Part shown: in pieces, positions 60,263 through 64,000 of the stretch
How the letters are laid out: each line of letters begins with the position of its first letter
How positions within the stretch are numbered: the first letter of the stretch is position 1
Assembly: GCF_001424305.1 (NCBI RefSeq)
Contig: NZ_LMPD01000002.1
Coordinates: forward strand, 502,280 to 566,279
Origin: Pedobacter sp. Leaf176
Lineage (GTDB): Bacteria; Bacteroidota; Bacteroidia; Sphingobacteriales; Sphingobacteriaceae
Length of the DNA stretch: 64,000 nucleotides
Direction of reading: 5' to 3'
Position numbers and translations under genes: made by a program
The notes under the pieces: generated by a model
Databases searched by the model: none
Seen by the model: the letters and a program-made list of their open reading frames with translations, nothing else
Told to the model about the DNA's origin: nothing

Positions 60263-62023
60263 TCAACTCAAGCGTTTACCATGAAGCAATAAGTTCAGTG
60301 CCTCCTTTAATGTGCCTGCCTTCTTTACTTCACCTTCATTTACAAAGTAAATTTCATCTGCATTCTCAATGGTATTTAATCGGTGTGCAATGATAACTAA
60401 CGTTGTTTCGTTCGATAATTTATCTAAAATGGCGCTCAACAACTTTTCAGTAATGGTATCAATGTTCGCCGTTGCCTCATCTAAAATCAACAATTCAGGA
60501 TTACGTAAAACAGCCCTCATAAACGCTATTAGCTGCTTCTGACCTAAGCTGATGTCGTCAGAACCTGATGTAATCGGAGTACTTAATCCCTGATCAAAAA
60601 TAGCTAAAAGTGCTTCAAGGTTAGCGTCCCGGATAATTCCCTTAAGTTCTTCATCACTAACATCTTTATATCTGCTATTGCCATACAGTATGTTATCCTT
60701 AACCGTTCCGGTGAAAAGAAATGGCTCCTGCAAAATAAACCCTATTTTTTGTGTCCGTTCCTCCGCACTGAATGTGCGAATATCTTTTCCACTTAATAAT
60801 ACAGTTCCTTTCGTTACGTCAAACAACCGGGAAATCAGCGATGCCGTTGTCGTTTTTCCACCGCCCGTTGGGCCAATTAATGCATACGTTTTACCCTTTT
60901 CAAATTTCAGATTAACACTATGTAAAATTTCTTTTGAATCATCATATGAGAAATGAACATTTTTAAATTCAAGTAGAACATTAGATTCGGCGGGTTTATA
61001 ATCAGTTATGTGTGGTAAATTCGTTTCTAACAAAAGAATCTGGGATATCCTGTCCCAACTTGCCATTGCTACCTGAAAACTTGTCCACAATGCAGCGAGT
61101 TGCCTTAACGGGTTATAAAAATTTGTACAATAGGAAATGTAACTTACCAGTAAGCCCAAAGTAAAGCTTCCGATGGAAATAAGGTAAATACCAAAAAGTA
61201 AGACGATTAATTGGGCAAAGCTTGAAAGCAAGCCATAAATCGGGACGAAAATATTATTGGCCAGGCCTGCACCTATTGCTGTTTTATAGTTTTCTTTATT
61301 TGCATCGTCAAAACGCTTTCTAAAATAATCCCGGCGGTTAAATGCGATAATAACTTTAAAATTATTTAAACTTTCCTGAATTTCAGCACTCATACCACCA
61401 ACACTCTTCAAATTTTTTGCATTTTTGCGCTTCACCCATGGCGACAATACCATCGTAAAGAGCACGATTACAACTGCCGGAGAAAGCGCCGCAGCGCCAA
61501 GTTCCAGGTTAATCGATAAAAGAAAAATACCCGCACCAATCATGGTTACAATACTGCTCACAAATTGCATCAGCGATTGCGAAAAAAACTGATTTAGCTT
61601 ATCTGTATCATTATTTACCCTTGAAATTAAATCGCCTGCTTTATTTTGATTAAAAAAGGAAACCGGAAACTCCTGCAATTTATTAAAAATTGCGTTCCTT
61701 AAAATGAAGAGCATTCTTTGCCCTACGCCACCCATCAGTTTTGTCTGCATATACCCGGTGATCATCGCAATCAGATACATCACCAGTAGAATTCCACCAA
61801 AAACGAGAACACCATAAAATTCCTTAGTGCGGATATATGTATCTATGGTATAACCAACCAGAAGTGGGCCGAGTAAAAGCAAGCCAGAGTTAATTAAAAT
61901 CGCAATTAATGCCAGCCATAGGTTTTTATGCTCGTTGGAAATGAGTTTCAACAATCTTTTAAGTGCCTGGTAAGTAGATTGCTTTTCCTGATGGGATGTG
62001 AGCTGGTTAAGATCGTAATTCAT
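60263..62023 (-). CDS. ABC exporter half-transporter, catalytically competent half (586 aa)
   Basis: Membrane domain (six helices, about 20-330) plus NBD (about 345-580). The NBD has Walker A LIGPTGGGKTTTASL, Q-loop IGFILQEPFLF, Walker B LLILDEATANID with the catalytic Glu, and the H-loop His in IIAHRLNT. Its signature motif is weak (DDISLGQKQ instead of LSGGQ). It overlaps the partner gene upstream by 17 bases, so the two form a coupled heterodimer of the LmrCD/TM287-288 type. Substrate (lipid, drug or peptide) is unknown. Confidence 0.92.
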   Translation of the reverse strand: MNYDLNQLTSHQEKQSTYQALKRLLKLISNEHKNLWLALIAILINSGLLLLGPLLVGYTIDTYIRTKEFYGVLVFGGILLVMYLIAMITGYMQTKLMGGVGQRMLFILRNAIFNKLQEFPVSFFNQNKAGDLISRVNNDTDKLNQFFSQSLMQFVSSIVTMIGAGIFLLSINLELGAAALSPAVVIVLFTMVLSPWVKRKNAKNLKSVGGMSAEIQESLNNFKVIIAFNRRDYFRKRFDDANKENYKTAIGAGLANNIFVPIYGLLSSFAQLIVLLFGIYLISIGSFTLGLLVSYISYCTNFYNPLRQLAALWTSFQVAMASWDRISQILLLETNLPHITDYKPAESNVLLEFKNVHFSYDDSKEILHSVNLKFEKGKTYALIGPTGGGKTTTASLISRLFDVTKGTVLLSGKDIRTFSAEERTQKIGFILQEPFLFTGTVKDNILYGNSRYKDVSDEELKGIIRDANLEALLAIFDQGLSTPITSGSDDISLGQKQLIAFMRAVLRNPELLILDEATANIDTITEKLLSAILDKLSNETTLVIIAHRLNTIENADEIYFVNEGEVKKAGTLKEALNLLLHGKRLS

Positions 62024-63743
62024 AATTACTTGTGCTCTGTTGTGAATTGTATATTTGAACGTACTCCGGACTGCTCTTTAACAACTCCAAATGTGTTCCG
62101 GCTGCAATGATTTCGCCCTGCATCAAAAGAATAACGCTGTCGTAATTTTCAACTGATGCGATTTTTTGAGTTACAGATAACAGCGTTAAGCCTGGGTAAT
62201 TTTGTTGAATGTTTTCCAGAATCCGTTTCTCTGTATTTGTATCAACACGGGCGGTAAAATCGTCGAGCAGCAATATTCTCGGATCGACTGCCAGGGCCCT
62301 AGCCAACATGATCCGCTGCTTTTGACCTCCGGAAAGACTATTCCCACGTTCAGAAATTATGGTATTTAGCTTATCAGGAAGGTTATCAATAAAATCTTTC
62401 AGTTCAGCAGTTTGAATGGCTTTTGCTAAAGATTCATCTGTAACCGTATCACTAAAAGCAATATTCTCGCGAATGCTCATGTTAAACATAATGCTGTCCT
62501 GAAAAACGAAACCTATCTGCTTGTAAAAATTCTCCCGATTATAATCACTTAAGGCTGTATTATCATAAAGGATTTGGCCGGATTCAGGCTCTGTTAAACC
62601 CGTTAAAATATAAAGTAATTGTGTTTTACCTGCAGCTGTAGGACCGATAATGGCTGTTTTTGAACCAGAATGGGCAGAAAATGAGATATGTTTTAAAATT
62701 GGCTTTTGTCCGGCCGTAAATGAAATATTTTCTACCTCAATTGCTCCGGTCAGTTCCTTGGCCAAAGTACCAGTATGCTTTATCTCAACGGCGTTTAAAA
62801 CACTTTCTATTCTCTGATACGATGCTGTTGCCTGAGCAATGACGTTGCTCATAAAACCGATAACCAGAATTGGAAAAATAATCAATGCGAGATAACTGTT
62901 AAAAGCAGCAAATTCGCCCAAAGTCATGCTGCCGTTAATTACAAAATGACCGCCGAGTACCAAAATAGTTAATCCAGATAAATTGGCAACAAATACAATA
63001 ATCGGAATTAAACCTGCAAATAGGCGTAGAATGGAGAGTCCCAAATCCCTGGCCTTTGCATTTGCATCGATGAATTTATTATACTCGAGTTGTTGTGAAT
63101 TAATTACACGTATTAATGCGGAGCCGAGAATGCTTTCACTGATGACTTTGTTTAGCCAGTCGATAACCTCACGACTTTTAATAAACAAGGCCCTCACTTT
63201 TTTTAAGACAAAGAAAAACGCACCACCAATGATTGGAATGATGGCAATTATACAAAGGGCCAGTTTCCAGTTAATCATCAGAAGCAGCGTACTTGCGCCA
63301 ACAATCAGAAAGATAGACGATGCGAGGGAAACGATAGCCTGCGACACGAACAGTTTAATGGAATCAACGTCAGATGTCAGGTTGGTTAAAAGTTTAGATG
63401 GGTTTGAGCGGATAATATTGGCATGGCTCTGAACTGAAATCTGATTAGATAATTTTGTTCGCAAATCCCTGGCCACGCGCTCTGAGGCATAAGTTTGTAC
63501 AATGCCCTGCAAATATGTAAAGATAAAAACCAAAACAATTGCGAATGCAAACTGATACAGAATGGAATTTAGATTAAATGTTTTATTTGAATAGGAATCA
63601 ATTCCATGCGCGATAATCTTTGGAAATACGAGGTTAATTCCATTGCTTAGTAATGCGAACAAAATCAACAGGAAAATTAAGCCTTTATACGATCCAAGCA
63701 AACTAAAAACACTTGGTTTCTTAGCTTCTTTATTTTTTGCCAT
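62007..63743 (-). CDS. ABC exporter half-transporter, degenerate-site half (578 aa)
   Basis: Partner of the preceding entry and first gene of the pair. Six-helix membrane domain (about 15-315) and NBD with Walker A AIIGPTAAGKTQLLYI and a perfect signature LSGGQKQRIMLARAL. The Walker B end is LLLDDFTARVD, so the catalytic Glu is Asp, and the H-loop His is Gln (LLSVTQKIASV). Its own ATP site is therefore hydrolysis-poor, whereas its signature completes the good site of the partner. The end has a short Ser/Tyr tail. Confidence 0.92.
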   Translation of the reverse strand: MAKNKEAKKPSVFSLLGSYKGLIFLLILFALLSNGINLVFPKIIAHGIDSYSNKTFNLNSILYQFAFAIVLVFIFTYLQGIVQTYASERVARDLRTKLSNQISVQSHANIIRSNPSKLLTNLTSDVDSIKLFVSQAIVSLASSIFLIVGASTLLLMINWKLALCIIAIIPIIGGAFFFVLKKVRALFIKSREVIDWLNKVISESILGSALIRVINSQQLEYNKFIDANAKARDLGLSILRLFAGLIPIIVFVANLSGLTILVLGGHFVINGSMTLGEFAAFNSYLALIIFPILVIGFMSNVIAQATASYQRIESVLNAVEIKHTGTLAKELTGAIEVENISFTAGQKPILKHISFSAHSGSKTAIIGPTAAGKTQLLYILTGLTEPESGQILYDNTALSDYNRENFYKQIGFVFQDSIMFNMSIRENIAFSDTVTDESLAKAIQTAELKDFIDNLPDKLNTIISERGNSLSGGQKQRIMLARALAVDPRILLLDDFTARVDTNTEKRILENIQQNYPGLTLLSVTQKIASVENYDSVILLMQGEIIAAGTHLELLKSSPEYVQIYNSQQSTSNYELRS

Positions 63744-63891
63744 GTGAATAGAAGTACGCTATCTTTAAACATCAAATTTAGCCGATTTATTCGAATAGAC
63801 GGTATGTTTATTCTAATTTCTGAATTTAACCAGTAGGAAATTATATTCCAAACGTTTTAGCATCCGCCTTTTTAGCCTCAACCTTTTTCCG

Positions 63892-63899
63892 TATCTTTG
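63892..63899 (+). promoter_or_regulatory. -7 promoter element of the ABC-F gene
   Basis: TATCTTTG fits TAnnTTTG and ends 18 bases before the ATG, the same wording as at the iscS promoter (TATCTTTG). A TTG at the -33 distance is lacking. Confidence 0.5.
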
Positions 63900-63917
63900 C
63901 GGTTTATTTATTTACAT

Positions 63918-64000
63918 ATGATTTCAGTTTCTAATTTATCATTACGATACGGCAAACGCACATTATTTGAGGATGTTAACCTAAAATTCACACAAGGCAA
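63918..64000 (+). CDS. ABC-F family ATPase, N-terminal fragment cut by the window edge
   Basis: 27 complete codons are visible, reading MISVSNLSLRYGKRTLFEDV and then NLKFTQG, which is the first strand pair of an ABC-F protein (EttA/Uup type) before Walker A. Such soluble twin-ATPase proteins act on the ribosome. The gene continues past base 64000, so which ABC-F subgroup it is cannot be decided. Confidence 0.8.
   Translation, partial: MISVSNLSLRYGKRTLFEDVNLKFTQG

Overview
The window comes from a Bacteroidota chromosome, most likely a Sphingobacteriaceae member close to Pedobacter. Evidence: AT-rich DNA; promoters of the TTG / TAnnTTTG type; almost no Shine-Dalgarno sequences; type IX secretion proteins (PorP/SprF plus a gliding-type C-terminal sorting domain); LytTR/LytS-like two-component pairs; DUF5723; Mpl; and the gene order rpmH-rnpA-yidD. 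About 60 genes were recognised. No tRNA, rRNA, transposase, prophage or CRISPR array was seen.

Layout. 0.2-6 kb: two exported ferritin-like proteins (one a Tat lipoprotein) facing a LytTR regulator and its propeller-type sensor kinase. 6-14.3 kb: scpB, a small acidic protein, a GNAT-like protein, an XRE regulator, mpl, prmA, tpiA, a GlmU-like nucleotidyltransferase, rpmE2 and methylmalonyl-CoA epimerase. 14.4-16.6 kb: iscS-iscU-iscA. 16.8-24.3 kb: acyl-CoA synthetase, MaoC dehydratase, lysS, small proteins and ung. 24.28-24.82 kb: a GxxExxY (PDDEXK_3) gene enclosed by 32-bp inverted repeats, resembling a small mobile unit. 24.8-28.4 kb: an Lrp regulator, then mntR-mntH with a perfect palindromic operator; the transporter is an Nramp-universal stress protein fusion. 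28.6-37.3 kb: smpB, pcm, priA, an envelope pair and tsaB. 37.3-38.2 kb: yidD, rnpA and rpmH. 38.3-42.7 kb: a second LytTR/LytS pair, a LiaF-like protein, a ChaN-like protein and mscL. 42.8-48.9 kb: rpoN, then a PorP protein with a 1166-residue T9SS cargo. 49-53.7 kb: NUDIX, pyrE, an SRPBCC protein and clpB. 54-58.1 kb: two related outer-membrane barrels, a secreted protein of five 22-residue repeats, an Fsr-like MFS exporter and an FMN reductase. 58.5-63.7 kb: an M28 peptidase lipoprotein and a heterodimeric ABC exporter with one degenerate ATP site. An ABC-F gene starts at the right edge.

Most of this is ordinary housekeeping. The least explained parts are the GxxExxY element, the 22-residue repeat protein, the near-palindromic 'stutter' sequences that fill many gene gaps, and a short coding-like fragment with a strong Shine-Dalgarno sequence upstream of the second two-component operon. 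Regulation can be read in places: strong TTG-N20-TAnnTTTG promoters before rpmE2 and rpmH, one before iscS, a near-leaderless one before the lrp-type gene, and fourteen hairpins that act or may act as terminators. Gene starts were moved downstream from the longest open frame where a signal peptide, family N-terminus or promoter position required it.
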